64,000 bases of DNA from contig NC_030808.1 in the NCBI RefSeq assembly GCF_001704415.2, positions 141,453,089-141,517,088 of the forward strand, in the 5' to 3' direction. The notes below the pieces were generated by a model. That model worked only from the letters and a program-made list of their open reading frames with translations, was not told the origin of the DNA and did not search any database. Both the position numbers and the translations under genes were made by a program. Positions 46,426-57,128 of the stretch are shown piece after piece. Within the stretch, counting starts at the first letter, position 1; the number at the start of each line of letters is the position of its first letter. The stretch is from Capra hircus. Its lineage: Eukaryota > Chordata > Mammalia > Artiodactyla > Bovidae.

Positions 46426-46724
46426 TAGTACAAACTACGTAAGTAGAAGTATCCCATACATATAGGAATATATATAGGTACTCTGGATATGTATACCTAT
46501 ACATGCCTCTATTTTTATACATACACACATTTATATATAGTACAGATCATAAAAATAGAGGTATCCCACTTATAGAGAGGAGACACACACACACATATAT
46601 ATATACAAGTACCCCCATATACATAGGTATGTATGTATACCTATATATATATATATATATTATATATACACGTAGGTATACAAACACAGACACATAAAAA
46701 GTACAGATTACATAAATAGAGGTA
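46426..46724. repeat. Degenerate AT-rich repeat with a recurring AGTACA unit
   Basis: The block agtacaga..ataaatagaggtat occurs at 46427, 46539 and 46700, separated by TATA/CACA runs of 112 and 161 bases. It fills the gap between two BovB 3' ends. Confidence 0.75.
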
Positions 46725-46918
46725 TTTTCCTGATGCTGGGGAATACTGAGGGCAGGAGGAGAAGAGGGTGACAGAGGTTGAAATGGTTGAATAGCAACAG
46801 CAACTCAATAGGCAGAGACACAAACTCTGGGAGACAGAGAAGGCCAGGGAAGCCTGGCGTGCTGCAGTCCATGGGGTCACAAAGAGTCGGACATGACTGA
46901 GCGACTGAACAGCAACAA
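46725..46918 (+). mobile_element. BovB 3' end, short
   Basis: Starts cctgatgctggggaatactg, ends gagcgactgaacagcaacaa. Confidence 0.93.
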
Positions 46919-47522
46919 ATGTATACATTTATTTAGGTGATCTATAGTATTACAATAGCAAAAAGAAACACCAAAAGGAGGAAACACCCCAAACATGTGG
47001 AGACGGCAGAATCGTGGCCTTGGAGGGCTGCGCTTTCTCAGGCGCCTACATCGACGTGTTTCCCGGTCCACGTGAGTCAGCCCCACAGCACCCAGGCAAG
47101 CACAGCCATGACTGATGCTTAATCTTCCTGGGAAGCCGGCGCACCGTCATTCATCTTTAAAAGCCCTCGGTGACTCACAAGTTCTGCACAGGACTGCGGC
47201 TAGCAAGAACTTCATGAGGCAGCCTGTTTGCCCTCACCTCCCAGGCCCGCTTTAGAAGGGTGAGCAATTCAGGCAGCTATGATCACAAAGGAAAAAAAAA
47301 GTTTTCCCTCATCCCGTGCTCCTGAAGAAGCCAAGGCACGAAGGGCCACGGGCCATGTTGACATGATCTCGGGCGATTTCTGCCCAAGGATTTAAACTCT
47401 TGCACAATCGTGAGCAAAATCCATGACCTTCCCGGTTCACAGCCACAGACTTATCAAGAGCCGATCAAGAGTGACATGTAACTTGTACTTTGTGTTTTGT
47501 TTTACTTTTAACTTAATTTTTA
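46919..47522. other. Single-copy DNA
   Basis: Nothing recognised. Confidence 0.4.
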
Positions 47523-47715
47523 AAATTTTATTTATTTTTGGTTGTGCTGGGTCTTCATTGCTGCTCACCAGCTTCCTCGAGTCATGAGGCGCTGGCTTCA
47601 GTAGCTGTGGCTCAGTTGCCCTGCAGCACATGGAATCTTCCCCAAATAGGGATCGAACCTGTGTCCCCTGCATCAGCAGGCAGGCTTAACCACTGGACCA
47701 CCAGGGAAGTGCCTA
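47523..47715 (-). mobile_element. CHR-2-like SINE
   Basis: Plus-strand ttggttgtgctgggtcttc and accactggaccaccagggaa mark body and head. Confidence 0.88.
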
Positions 47716-47952
47716 CTTTTAATTTTATTAAGCATGCTTCTTAAAGTGAAATGTTCTTCTGTTCTAATTTCTCCCATATCCTAAGTCTATCCAATTTAAA
47801 GTTATCCTAAAATGAATTTTCTTCTCATGAGCACAGAATTTATGGTATTACATATGTATGCTATTATCCCTGACCTCAGTGAATGCTACCACCTTTCTTT
47901 TTTTTTTAATTACTGATGGTCTAAATCATATTCCCTGAGTACAGATCCTTCA

Positions 47953-48175
47953 GGCTTTTCCAGTGGCTCAGCAGTCAAGAGTCTGCCTGCAGTGCAGGAG
48001 CTGCAGGAGACACAGGTTCAAACCCTGGGTCAGGAAGATCTTCTAGAGAAGGAAATGTCAACCCACTCCAGTATTCTTGCCTGGAGAATCCCGTGGACAG
48101 AGGAGCCTGGTGGGCTGCAGCGCATGGCATCGAAAAGAGTCGGACACGACTGAAGCAACTTGGCACACTCATGCA
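47953..48175 (+). mobile_element. Bov-tA SINE
   Basis: Its head carries a duplicated ctgcaggag unit (47993-48009). The body is complete to the ttggcacactc tail. Confidence 0.93.
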
Positions 48176-48204
48176 AGCATGAATCCTTCCTCTCCCCCAC
48201 ACAG

Positions 48205-48760
48205 TGTGAAGCTCCTGAAGCTGCTGTAACAAAGTACCAGGCAGGAGGGGCTTCCGGAACGGAAGGGTTTTCTCACACATTCAGAAGCCAGAGCTCTGAA
48301 ATCAAGGTGTCAGTAGGTTTGGTTCCCTCTGGAGGTTCCGCAGGGAATCTGCTCCTCGCCGCTCCCCCAGTTTCTGGCTCCTAAAACCATCTCTCCAATC
48401 TCTGCTTCCGTCTTCACACCTCACATGTCTCTGCGTCTAGCTCTCCCTCTTCTTACAAGGACACCAGCCTCAGGATTTAGGTGCTGGTTTTAGTCACTAA
48501 GTCCTGTCCAACTCTGTGACCCCATGGACTGTAGCCTGCCAGGCTCCTCTGTCCATGGGATTCTCCAGGCAAGAATACTGGAGGGGTTTCCATTTCCTTC
48601 TCCAAGGGATCTTCCCAACCCAGGGATCAAATCTGGATCTCCTGCATTACAGGTAGATTCTTTACCAACTGAGCTAGGAGGGAATCTACTTAGGGTCCAC
48701 ACTAATTCACATCCAGGTGCTGTAGGTCTGATGTTTTTATGACTGGGGGGACTCTTTGAG
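48205..48760 (-). mobile_element. MLT1-like LTR split by Bov-tA
   Basis: 48205-48484 (gctgtaacaaagtaccaggc; tctccaatctctgcttccgt; acaaggacaccagcctcagg) and 48686-48760 are reversed MaLR LTR. The SINE at 48485-48685 separates them. Confidence 0.68.
48485..48685 (-). mobile_element. Bov-tA SINE inside the LTR
   Basis: Body complete (gttggacaggacttagtg on the minus strand); the head near 48675 is diverged. Confidence 0.93.
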
Positions 48761-49857
48761 GAAAAGAACACAAAATTACATGTAGATGTTAATTCATATT
48801 TAGAATGCAAACAAATGACAAGAAATTACAAGAGCAGTGGACATCGGACTGCCTTCCTTCTGCCAATTCTCTAGGCAATTTACCACAAGTGGCTCTGGAG
48901 ACTGTCTTTCGGCCTTGCTCCCTGCCTATAGCACTCTATAGCTCCCAGAAGCCCTGCGCAGTCTTAGGGGACGTGCAGATGAAGGCCCTGCGGCTTAAGG
49001 TCATTTATTCCCAGGTAAGGCCCGCTTTGCCTGCAAAAAGGAGGCTCGCATTCAAGCCAGGTATGTAGGAAAGAAAATGAGGGGTAGGTGTGGGTATCAG
49101 AGTCTCACGCAAGGGGGCAGGGTCCTGGATGTTGCAGTCACCATGGCCTGGGAACCTGGCCCAGCTGGACAGCGGGGACCACGTTCCTCCTTTGCCTCCC
49201 AGCCTTCTGCTTCCCGGAAGCCCCACACAAAGCCAACAACCAAGGATGGGGGCTCCCTCCAGCAACAATGTACAGTCACTGCTCCCCTCCCCCCAGCTCT
49301 GAGAACTTCACCAGCAGCTCGTCAAGTCATGCTGCAGCTTGAAAGGCGCATCCTGATTTGCCCCAGTTTACGTCCCTTGTAAGATAGGGGTGTAATCACA
49401 GCCCTCTGCTGTGAGCCAGCCAGATGAAAGGTCCCAGTGAAGGGACAGTGAAGTATAATTGGGCTGCCTGAAGCCCCCAACAACAGGGAGGAGCCAGGCC
49501 CCAGGGTAGACTCTCCCAAGGACTGCCGACATGGCTGGGGCCAGTTGGCCTGATTTGGAGGCAGACCAGAGCTGGGCTTCAGGGGAGCAGGGAGGCGTTG
49601 CTGCCCCAGTCCTCAGCCCTCCCCTTTCTCCTTTGGTTATTTCTTTCCTCTGCTCTACCACCTGTCTGTCCAAGCCCCACTGCTCCTAAAGTTAGAGGGT
49701 TGGCCCAATAGTCCTGGATGGACTGCTTGTGTAGGGTAGAGGGTCTTCTTTCTATACACCCCATATTTAACCCTGGCTAAGCCTACTGTTCAATGGCATG
49801 TTACCATGGGGGTTTTGGCAGAATCCCAAATCTCTTTCTTATGTCCTACAATCCTGT
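48761..49857. other. Single-copy DNA
   Basis: 48960-49065 may be a faint MIR (gtgcagatgaaggccctgcgg); otherwise nothing is recognised. Many overlapping frames are open in the GC-rich part (49077-49673) with no domain. Confidence 0.35.
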
Positions 49858-49984
49858 TCATTTGTCCATCTACCCATTCATCTAGCCATTCATCCATCCA
49901 CCATTCATCTTCCATCATCCATTAATTCATCCGTCCATCCCTCACCCATTATCCGTTCATCATCCATCATCCATCCATTTATTT
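49858..49984. repeat. (CATC)n tetranucleotide repeat, imperfect
   Basis: About 125 bases of CATC/CATTCATC units with interruptions. Confidence 0.93.
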
Positions 49985-50401
49985 CATGGAAGAGCATTAA
50001 ACACCGCCTACTCTGCCAGGAGCTATACTTGCCTCTGAAGCTACAAAGCTTTTCCAAGACCAGAGTCCTGCTGCCAGGGACACTTTGGTCTCCAGAGGAA
50101 GCAGACAGCATGTTCGACGGGTGTCATCTGCAGTGATCGAGCACGAACAGCATGGCTCTAGAACTGAACCGGGCAACTTTGATCAGGACCTGAATCCACA
50201 GGCTTTTAACTGAGATCACACATCTGGTCTCGGGATTTAGTCAAGCTCAGATTCTTGATGTCTCATAACAGAAAGAATTCAATGAGACACAAAGTGATAG
50301 GTAAGAAGTGGAGTTATTCAGAGAGAAACACTCCACAGGCAGCGTATGGGCCATCTCAGAAGGCGAGAGAGGTACAAGGGTACAGCGTTGTCCATTTTTA
50401 T

Positions 50402-50677
50402 GCTTCTGCTGCTGCTAAGTCACCTCAGTCGTGTCCGACTCTGTGCGACCCCATAGACGGCAGCCCACCAGGCTCCCCCGTCCCTGGGATTCTCCAGGCA
50501 AGAACGCTGGAGTAGGTTGCCGTTTCCTTCTCCAATGCATGAAAGTGAAAAGTGAAAGTGAAGTCGCTCAGTCATGTCCGACCCTCAGTGACCCCATGGA
50601 CTGCAGCCCACCAGGCTCCTCCGTCCAAGGGATTTTCCAGGCAAGAGTGCTGGAGTGGGGTGCCATTGCCTTCTCTG
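50402..50677 (-). mobile_element. Bov-A2 SINE with 12-bp TSD
   Basis: Two Bov-A monomers, junction near 50540-50570. Flanks gtccatttttat (50390-50401) and gtcagtttttat (50678-50689). Confidence 0.95.
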
Positions 50678-50809
50678 GTCAGTTTTTATAGAGGTGGGTA
50701 ATTTCATAAGCTAATAAGCAGGAGGAGTATTCCAGCTGTTTGGGGGAAGGGGTGGGAATTTCCAGGGACTGGACCTTTCATCTGGCTGGCTAACAGCAGA
50801 GGGCTTTGT

Positions 50810-51062
50810 TTAATTAATTAATTAATCAGGCTTCTTGGGGTCTTAGTTGCAGCACTGGAGATCTTCAATGTGCCACGTGAGATCTTTTGCTACAGACAGC
50901 ATGCAGACTCTCTAGTTGTGCCCCCCAGGCTCAGCAGTTGTGGCTCTCAAGCTTAATTGCTCCATGGTGCATGGGATCTTGGTTCCCTGACCAGGAATCG
51001 AATCCATGTCCCCTGAATTGCAAGGCAGATTCTTAACCACTGGATCACCAGGGAAGTCCCCA
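50810..51062 (-). mobile_element. CHR-2-like SINE
   Basis: Minus-strand head ggggacttccctggtgatcc. The tail is a TTAA repeat (50810-50827). Confidence 0.9.
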
Positions 51063-51120
51063 CTGCCCACTTTTTGACCATTATGATCGATTTTGGAACT
51101 GTCCTGGCGCCTGGGGTGTC

Positions 51121-51328
51121 ATGTGTGTCGGTCACTCAGTCGTGTCCAACTCTTTGTGACCCCATGGACTGTGGCCCACAAGGCTCCTCTGTCCACAGAA
51201 TTCTCCAGGCAAGCATACTAGAGTGGATTGCCATTTCCTACTCCAGGGGATCTTCCCAACCCAGGGACTGAATCCCGGGTCCCCCGAATCGCGGGCAGAT
51301 TCTTTACCATCTAAGCCACCAGGGAAGC
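51121..51328 (-). mobile_element. Bov-tA SINE
   Basis: Complete; the LTR text resumes at gctggtgtgttaggatg. Confidence 0.94.
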
Positions 51329-51535
51329 TGGTGTGTTAGGATGTGCGTATACCGAGTCACAGGGAAGATGACTGGTCCATCATCACGGACCTATCTGGTT
51401 CTCAACTGTTTATGTCAAGTCCTCAGGCTATGTCATTCTTTTAAATGCAGTGCTCTACCCCCTCCCCTCCTGTTTTGGCTCAGCTGGTGAGCTCTGGCTC
51501 TCAGGCCTATTTCTCAGCAGCCCTGCCTTCCAGGT

Positions 51536-51716
51536 GGCTCCCTGGTGGCTCAGCTGGTAAAGAATCTGCCCGCAATGTGGGAGACCTGGGTTAGGAAGAT
51601 CCCCTGGAGAAGGGAAAGCCTTCCCACTCCAGTATTCTGGCTTGGAGAATTCCACGGACTGTATATTCCACAGGGTCACATAGAGTCGGACACAACTGAG
51701 CGACTTTCACTTCACC
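51536..51716 (+). mobile_element. Bov-tA SINE with internal deletion
   Basis: About 20 bases around the box-B-like region (gttcgatccctgggt) are missing at 51592. Confidence 0.92.
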
Positions 51717-52000
51717 GGGTTCCAGGCAGGGAGCACACCTCCACCTGAGCTGCTCTCTCCCTGCTCCCAAGCGTGGGAACCTGGCAGAGAAGGACTCCTC
51801 GCCCTGGGCAAGGGTAATTAGCAGCCTCGCCCCTGCCAGTCTCCACAGGACTGCCCCTGAGGCCACAGCAGCCCAAGAATGCTCTGCATTTTTCTCATTT
51901 TAATAAAGGTACAAAAGGTACTTGTGGAGGAAGGAAGCCAAGAAATCAAGCCCTTTCAGGTACATTCTTGGCTCTGGTGTGGGGGATTATGCATGTGGGC

Positions 52001-52485
52001 TTTTTGTTTTTTGTTTTTTTCGGAAGGAAGGGAGGGGGCCGGCCACTGCTTTATTTGAGAGTTTATCTCCCTGACTCAGGTCTGAGGAATGCCCTCCGCC
52101 CACATTCTGACCTCTAGACCCCTCAGCCCTGCTGGGTGATAACTGGGAGCTTCATGAGCCTCTAGGAGTGGGAGGATGTGTAAGAGAAGGCTGGAGGGGT
52201 GACGTCCATCACAGCAGAGGCAGGGACAGTTGAGGAGCTGAGGCCAGGAGTAAGGAGGTCCCAATTGGCCTCTCGGTGGCAAAAGAGGTGGGGGTAGTCA
52301 CCCTCGCGTGCTTTCTGAGTCACGGCATCGCCTGATCTGGTGCTATTTTCTGCCCAAGGACAAAGCTTGGCCTCCCAGTCCTGAGATTCCCCCTGTCCCA
52401 GTTCTGGCCTTGGCATATCGAGTGACTTAGGAAGAGTCAGGGCGTCCTCTGCTTGAAAACCAGGCTGGTAACGTCTGTGACCTCA
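52001..52485 (-). pseudogene. Candidate retrocopy or terminal exon, unidentified
   Basis: On the minus strand a frame stays open for about 107 codons from roughly 52485 to a TAG at 52162-52164. The segment from Met at 52416 reads MPRPELGQGESQ, later HREANWDLL, and ends with PPAFSYTSSHS. About 105 bases downstream is AATAAA (52050-52055), and 30 bases further an A-rich tract (52001-52020). Stop, 3' UTR, poly(A) signal and A-tail in this order is the signature of a retroposed mRNA, or of a real last exon next to a chance A-run. I do not recognise the protein. No TSD is certain; gcatgtgggct (51991) and gcatgctggct (52620) are a possible decayed pair. Confidence 0.3.
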
Positions 52486-52594
52486 CAGTGCACCGTAGAC
52501 CCGGGATGACTTACTAGGTCTTCAGAGTGCATGGTCGTTTGCTCCGAGACAATGGGTCAGGCAGACCATACGACTCACCTAGGTTGGGAGGCGG

Positions 52595-52765
52595 CTGCTA
52601 ACAGAGGGAACATTTTCCTGCATGCTGGCTTCATCTTTTGTGAGGTGCCAGGGACCTCGGCAAGTCCCTCCATTTCTGTAGGCCTCCTCGCCTATTAAGT
52701 GGTGATGATGCTAATAGCAGTATTGCCCTTGGTGGAAGGTCATGCAGGTTCATAGAATCGGTAAC
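52595..52765 (+). mobile_element. MIR SINE
   Basis: cggcaagtccctccatttctg, cctattaagtggtgatgatg and ctaatagcagtattgccc follow the MIR core. Confidence 0.75.
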
Positions 52766-53070
52766 AGGCTTTGAGCCCCCAAGAGAAAGGCACTGAGGAG
52801 ATACAAGGTGTTATTAGAAGTAAATGGCCTGTAATTGGGTCACTTTCAAAGCTGCCAGACTCCACTTACTTCATCCAGTCTCTCTGCTCCCTCTCAATCT
52901 CTTCTCTGTCTTCCTTCTTCCTTCATCCCTCTTCTCACTCCCCGCCATCACCTTCTAATTCATGTCTCACCACAAGTCACTCTCACACTTGCTCTCACAG
53001 TTTAAGATTCTACAAGAAGCATTCTGTCTCTGAAGCGATGGAATCCCAGTCAAGCAGAACAGACAAAGCC
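52766..53070. other. CT-rich unassigned DNA
   Basis: Nothing recognised. Confidence 0.4.
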
Positions 53071-53415
53071 CTGTGCTGTGCTGTGCTGTGCTTAGTCGCT
53101 CAGTGTGTCAGACTCCTTGCCACCCTGCATGGACTGGAGCCCACCAGGCTCCTCTGTCCATGAGGATTCTCCAGGCAAGAATACTGGAGTGAGTTGCCAT
53201 GACTTCCTCCAGGGGATCTTCCCAACCCAGGTATCGAACCCAGGTCTCGTACATTGCAGGCAGATTCTTTACCGTCTGAGCCACAAGGGAAGCCCAAGAA
53301 TACTGGAGTGGGTAGTCCATTGCTTCTCCAGGGGATCTTCCTGACCCAGGAATTGAACCAGGGTCTCCTGCATTACAGGAGGATTCTTTACCAGCTGAGC
53401 TACCAGAGATGCCCA
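53071..53415 (-). mobile_element. Dimeric-head Bov-tA SINE with CTGTG tail repeat
   Basis: The minus strand shows a partial first unit (53297-53415) joined to a complete Bov-tA (53096-53296). The SINE tail has grown into a CTGTG repeat at 53071-53095. Same design as 20170 and 40044. Confidence 0.92.
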
Positions 53416-53467
53416 GCAAAGCCCTGGGGAGCAGCATCTAAACCTCAAGCTAGAGAAGTGAAAGCTG

Positions 53468-53856
53468 TTTATCTATCTACCCACCTTCTAACTATCCATC
53501 CAACCATACACACACTTAACCAGCCAACCACCCACCCACCCATCTAATCAACCATCCACTCATCCATTCACCCATCTACTCACCCACCCACCCATCCACC
53601 CAGCCAACTATCCAACTATCCATCCATCCATCCATCTGTCCACCCAACTAACCAACCAACGACCCATCCATTCATCCCTCCACCCATCTAATCAATCATC
53701 CACCCATCTAACTAACTACCCAATCAAACATTCACACATCCATCTACCCACCTATCTACTCACCCACCCAACCATTCATCCACTCACCCATCTACCCACC
53801 CAACTATCCAACCATCCATCCACCCAACTAACCACCTATTCATCCATCCTTCCATG
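53468..53856. repeat. (CATC/CACC)n satellite with about 180-bp higher-order period
   Basis: About 390 bases of four-base units. Longer blocks recur at a distance of about 180: cacccaccca at 53581 and 53761, and ccacccaactaacca near 53640 and 53820. Confidence 0.92.
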
Positions 53857-54354
53857 AGTGACACATCTGATGCAGACTCAGGTGTTTGACATCAAGATCC
53901 CCCAGATCCTGGGCCTGGTGAGCAGCTTTCCGATGATCTCACTTACTCCTGGGATATGGTCTCTGGGGAAAGCAATGTCTCACCCAAAAGGAATGATTTT
54001 CAAGCAGAGACATGCCTAGCCTGGGGGAAAGTCTCAAACACTCTGCCTGAAATGCAATTTTCACCCATTCTCCCTTGTACAATTTACACTGCTTGCAAAG
54101 AGCATGTGAGGACTGAAAGCAAGTGGAAGATCCCAGCCCTGGCGTACTCCTGAAGCTCATCGGAGTAAGGTCTTTGCATTCCCCGTGGGCAGGGCCAGGC
54201 CCCGGTTTCAGGTGCTTCTCTAGGGGATCCCTTCATTGCGGTGGGCACTAACATTTGGGATAACAGCAAGCCGCAGACTTCCAATGGATCTCCTATGGAC
54301 ACTGCAGGAGCGTGTGGAGGGAAGAGCTGGAGAAAAGTGCAAGTGGGTTTTCAG
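53857..54354. other. Single-copy DNA
   Basis: Nothing recognised. Confidence 0.4.
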
Positions 54355-54568
54355 GGGCTTCTCACCCTGCTGGTGGCTCAGCTGGTAAAGAATCTGCCTG
54401 CAATGTGGGAGACCTGGATTCGATCCCTGGGTTGGAAAGATCCTCTGGAGGAGGGCATGGCAACCCACTCCAGTACTCTAGCTTGGAGAATCCCCATAGA
54501 CAGAGGAGCCTGGAGGGCTACAGTCTATGGGGTCTCAAAGAGTCAGACATGACTGAGCGACTGACAGC
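54355..54568 (+). mobile_element. Bov-tA SINE
   Basis: Complete; begins ctcaccctgctggtggctc and ends gactgagcgactgacagc. Confidence 0.95.
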
Positions 54569-55471
54569 TTAGTCACAGGGCTCTGAGGCAGCCCAGAGTC
54601 TTACTGGAAACCCCCCTGCCCCCCCCCCACCCCAGATGAACAATAGTGCCAGTGATCCTCCTCCTGTGGTGACCGTCAGATTAACATCCGTCAGAGGGAA
54701 CACTAGATTGCTGTTTCCTAGCCCTAGCTAAAGACTGGCTGACATTTCAGGGTGACAGGCAAGCAGAACAAACATTCACTGAGATCGTGTTTGTTGCACT
54801 TTTCTTTCTGTACAAATAAAGATGGTTCCCAAATCCTAAAACTTGAAGGTGGTAAGAGATCAAATAGCTCCAGAAAAAGCATGCAAGTTAGTCACTTAGC
54901 CGTAAACTTCCCTGAGTTTTAATAACTTCACCATCTCTATCCCAGAAAGGACCTTCCAACAGTTAATACCTTGGGGGTGGCAGAAGGGGCTGTCACAGAT
55001 GGGGACCTGTCTCTGAGCTTCAAGGGCTTAAATTATTTCAGAAGTGCATCCACCCTTCTCAGCCTGGGGGTTCCAGAGGGAAGGAGTTACTGATGCTTCT
55101 CCAAGTGGCCAGACTTTCAGGTTGGGATGGGAGCATCGAACCAGCCAGATTAGAGGAAAAGGGTCTATTTTCTCAGAGAAGAGTCTTAAAGGAGGTCACC
55201 CAGGAAGCTGTATTTCTCACTAAAAAACCATAGGGCAACTATTTACTGCCCATGGAATTCCCTTAAAATAGAGGGGAGACCCCCAGGGGTGATAGAGCTG
55301 GCCAAGCAGAGTGGAAAGGATTTGATTAGAGTGGGTCCTTGGAGGTCCTGTCCTATGGACTAAGGTCTCAGCGCAGACAGGAGAGGAAATGTCAGTGAGA
55401 TCTGAGTGTCTTTGAAAGTAGCTTTTGTAACAAAAACAATAAGATCACTGTTAGTTTTTTATTTTTAATTA
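54569..55471. other. Single-copy DNA
   Basis: No family recognised; an AATAAA at 54815 (+) has no supporting exon. Confidence 0.4.
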
Positions 55472-55672
55472 ACTTCCCTGGTGGCTCAGAGGTTAAAGTG
55501 TCTGCCTGGAATGCAGGAGACCTGGGTTCGATCCCTGGGTTGGGAAGATCCCCTGGAGAAGGAAATGGCAATCCACTCCAGTACTCTTGCCTAGAGAATA
55601 CCATGGAGGGAGGAGCCTCATAGACTACAGGCCATGGGGTCGCAAACAGTCGGACACGACTGAGCAACTGCA
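55472..55672 (+). mobile_element. Bov-tA SINE, little diverged
   Basis: Near family pattern, with a short CA tail to 55680. Confidence 0.96.
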
Positions 55673-55704
55673 CACACACAATGTCAAATTAATCTGATCC
55701 TACT

Positions 55705-55982
55705 CCTGCTGCTGCTGCTGCTAAGTCGCTTCAGTCGTGTCCGACTCTGTGCGACCCCATAGACAGCAGCCCACCAGGCTTCCCCATCCCTGGGATTCTC
55801 CAGGCAAGAACACTAGAGTGGGTTGCCATTTCCTTCTCCAAAGCATGAAAGTGAAAAGTGAAATTGAAGTCGCTCAGTCATGTCCGACCCTCAGTGACCC
55901 CATGGACTGCAGCCTTCCAGGCTCCTCCATCCTTGGGATTTTCTAGGCAAGGGTACTGGAGTGGGGTGCCTTTGCTGTCTCC
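55705..55982 (-). mobile_element. Bov-A2 SINE
   Basis: Complete dimer with (GCT)5 tail at 55708-55722. Flanks tgatccta and ccaatccta are a weak TSD. Confidence 0.95.
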
Positions 55983-56451
55983 GAATCCAATCCTAGATGA
56001 ATAGATTAATACTAATTCACACTTTAATATCTGGTTTTCTTTAGGTTTTGAAGTTCAACCTGTGTATTAAATTTTATTTGCAAATCGAGGAAATTTTAAT
56101 ATCACTTTCAAGGAGATTAATTTGACTAATATTCAAACAGTTCATTCTGAACTATTAAATCCCTAGTGTAAGCAGTCACATTTACAAACCTAATTTCTCT
56201 AAATTTATGTTCTTAATTACTTCAAATGTCTCCAGGAAGCAAAAGCTCCACAAGCAGTAAACTCACAGCATTAAATCTGACTAAGACAGTTTGAAGGGGG
56301 TGAATATCAAGTGTCCTTGACTGTCCCAAAATCATGTACAAATTTCCCAAAATGTTTCTACACTTTTCCACTTAAATCACAGGTATAAAATTTATACCAG
56401 AATCAGGCGGCTTATCTGACAGTTATAATATGTCAAAATCTCCTGTTGATG
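55983..56451. other. AT-rich single-copy DNA
   Basis: No repeat recognised; several TAAT/ATTA cores (for example 56118, 56214). Function cannot be inferred. Confidence 0.35.
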
Positions 56452-56664
56452 TGTATGTGCTCATTTGTGTCTGACTCTTTATGACCTCATGACTGTAGCC
56501 CACCAGGCTCCTCTATCCATGGAATTCTCCAGGCAAGAATCCTGGAGTTGGCTGCCACTTCCTACTCCAAGGAATTTTCCCAACCCAAGAATCGAACCCA
56601 CATCGCTTGTGTCTTCTGCAACGGCAGGCAGATTCTTGAGCAACCGGGCCACCTGTGAAACCCC
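56452..56664 (-). mobile_element. Bov-tA SINE
   Basis: Diverged full-length copy, ten bases from the BovB tail. Confidence 0.92.
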
Positions 56665-57128
56665 GAATTCTCATCAGTTCAGCTCAGTTCATTCGCTCAG
56701 TTGTGTCTGACTCTTTGCAACCCCATGGACTGTAGCACGCCAGGCCTCCCTGTCCATCACCAACTCCCAGAGTTTATTCAAACTCATGTCCATTGAGTGA
56801 ATGATGCCATCTAGCCATCTCATCCTCTGTCATTCCCTTCTCCTCCTGCCCCCAATCCATCCCAACATCAGGGTCTTTTCCAATGAGTCAACTCTTGGCA
56901 TGAGGTGGCCAAAGTACTGGAGTTTCAGCTTTACCATCATTCCTTCCAAAGAACACCTAGGGCTGATCTCCTTTAGAATGGACTGGTTGGATCTCCTTGC
57001 AGTCCAAGGGACTGTCAAGAGTCTTCTCTAACACCACAGTTCAAAAGCATCAATTCTTCAGCACTCAGCTTTCTTCACAGTCCAACTCTCACATCCATAC
57101 ATGACCACTGGAAAAACCATAGCCTTGA

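Larger units (their letters stand above)
50215..51455 (-). mobile_element. ERV LTR (probable) with three SINE insertions
   Basis: Pieces 50215-50401, 50690-50808, 51063-51120 and 51329-51455 read as one LTR on the minus strand. Plus-strand markers are aaagaattcaatgagacaca, gggtaatttcataagctaat, actgtcctggcgcctggggt and tatgtcaagtcctcagg. I recall this family from ruminant DNA but not its formal name. The inserts are Bov-A2, CHR-2-like and Bov-tA. Confidence 0.55.
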
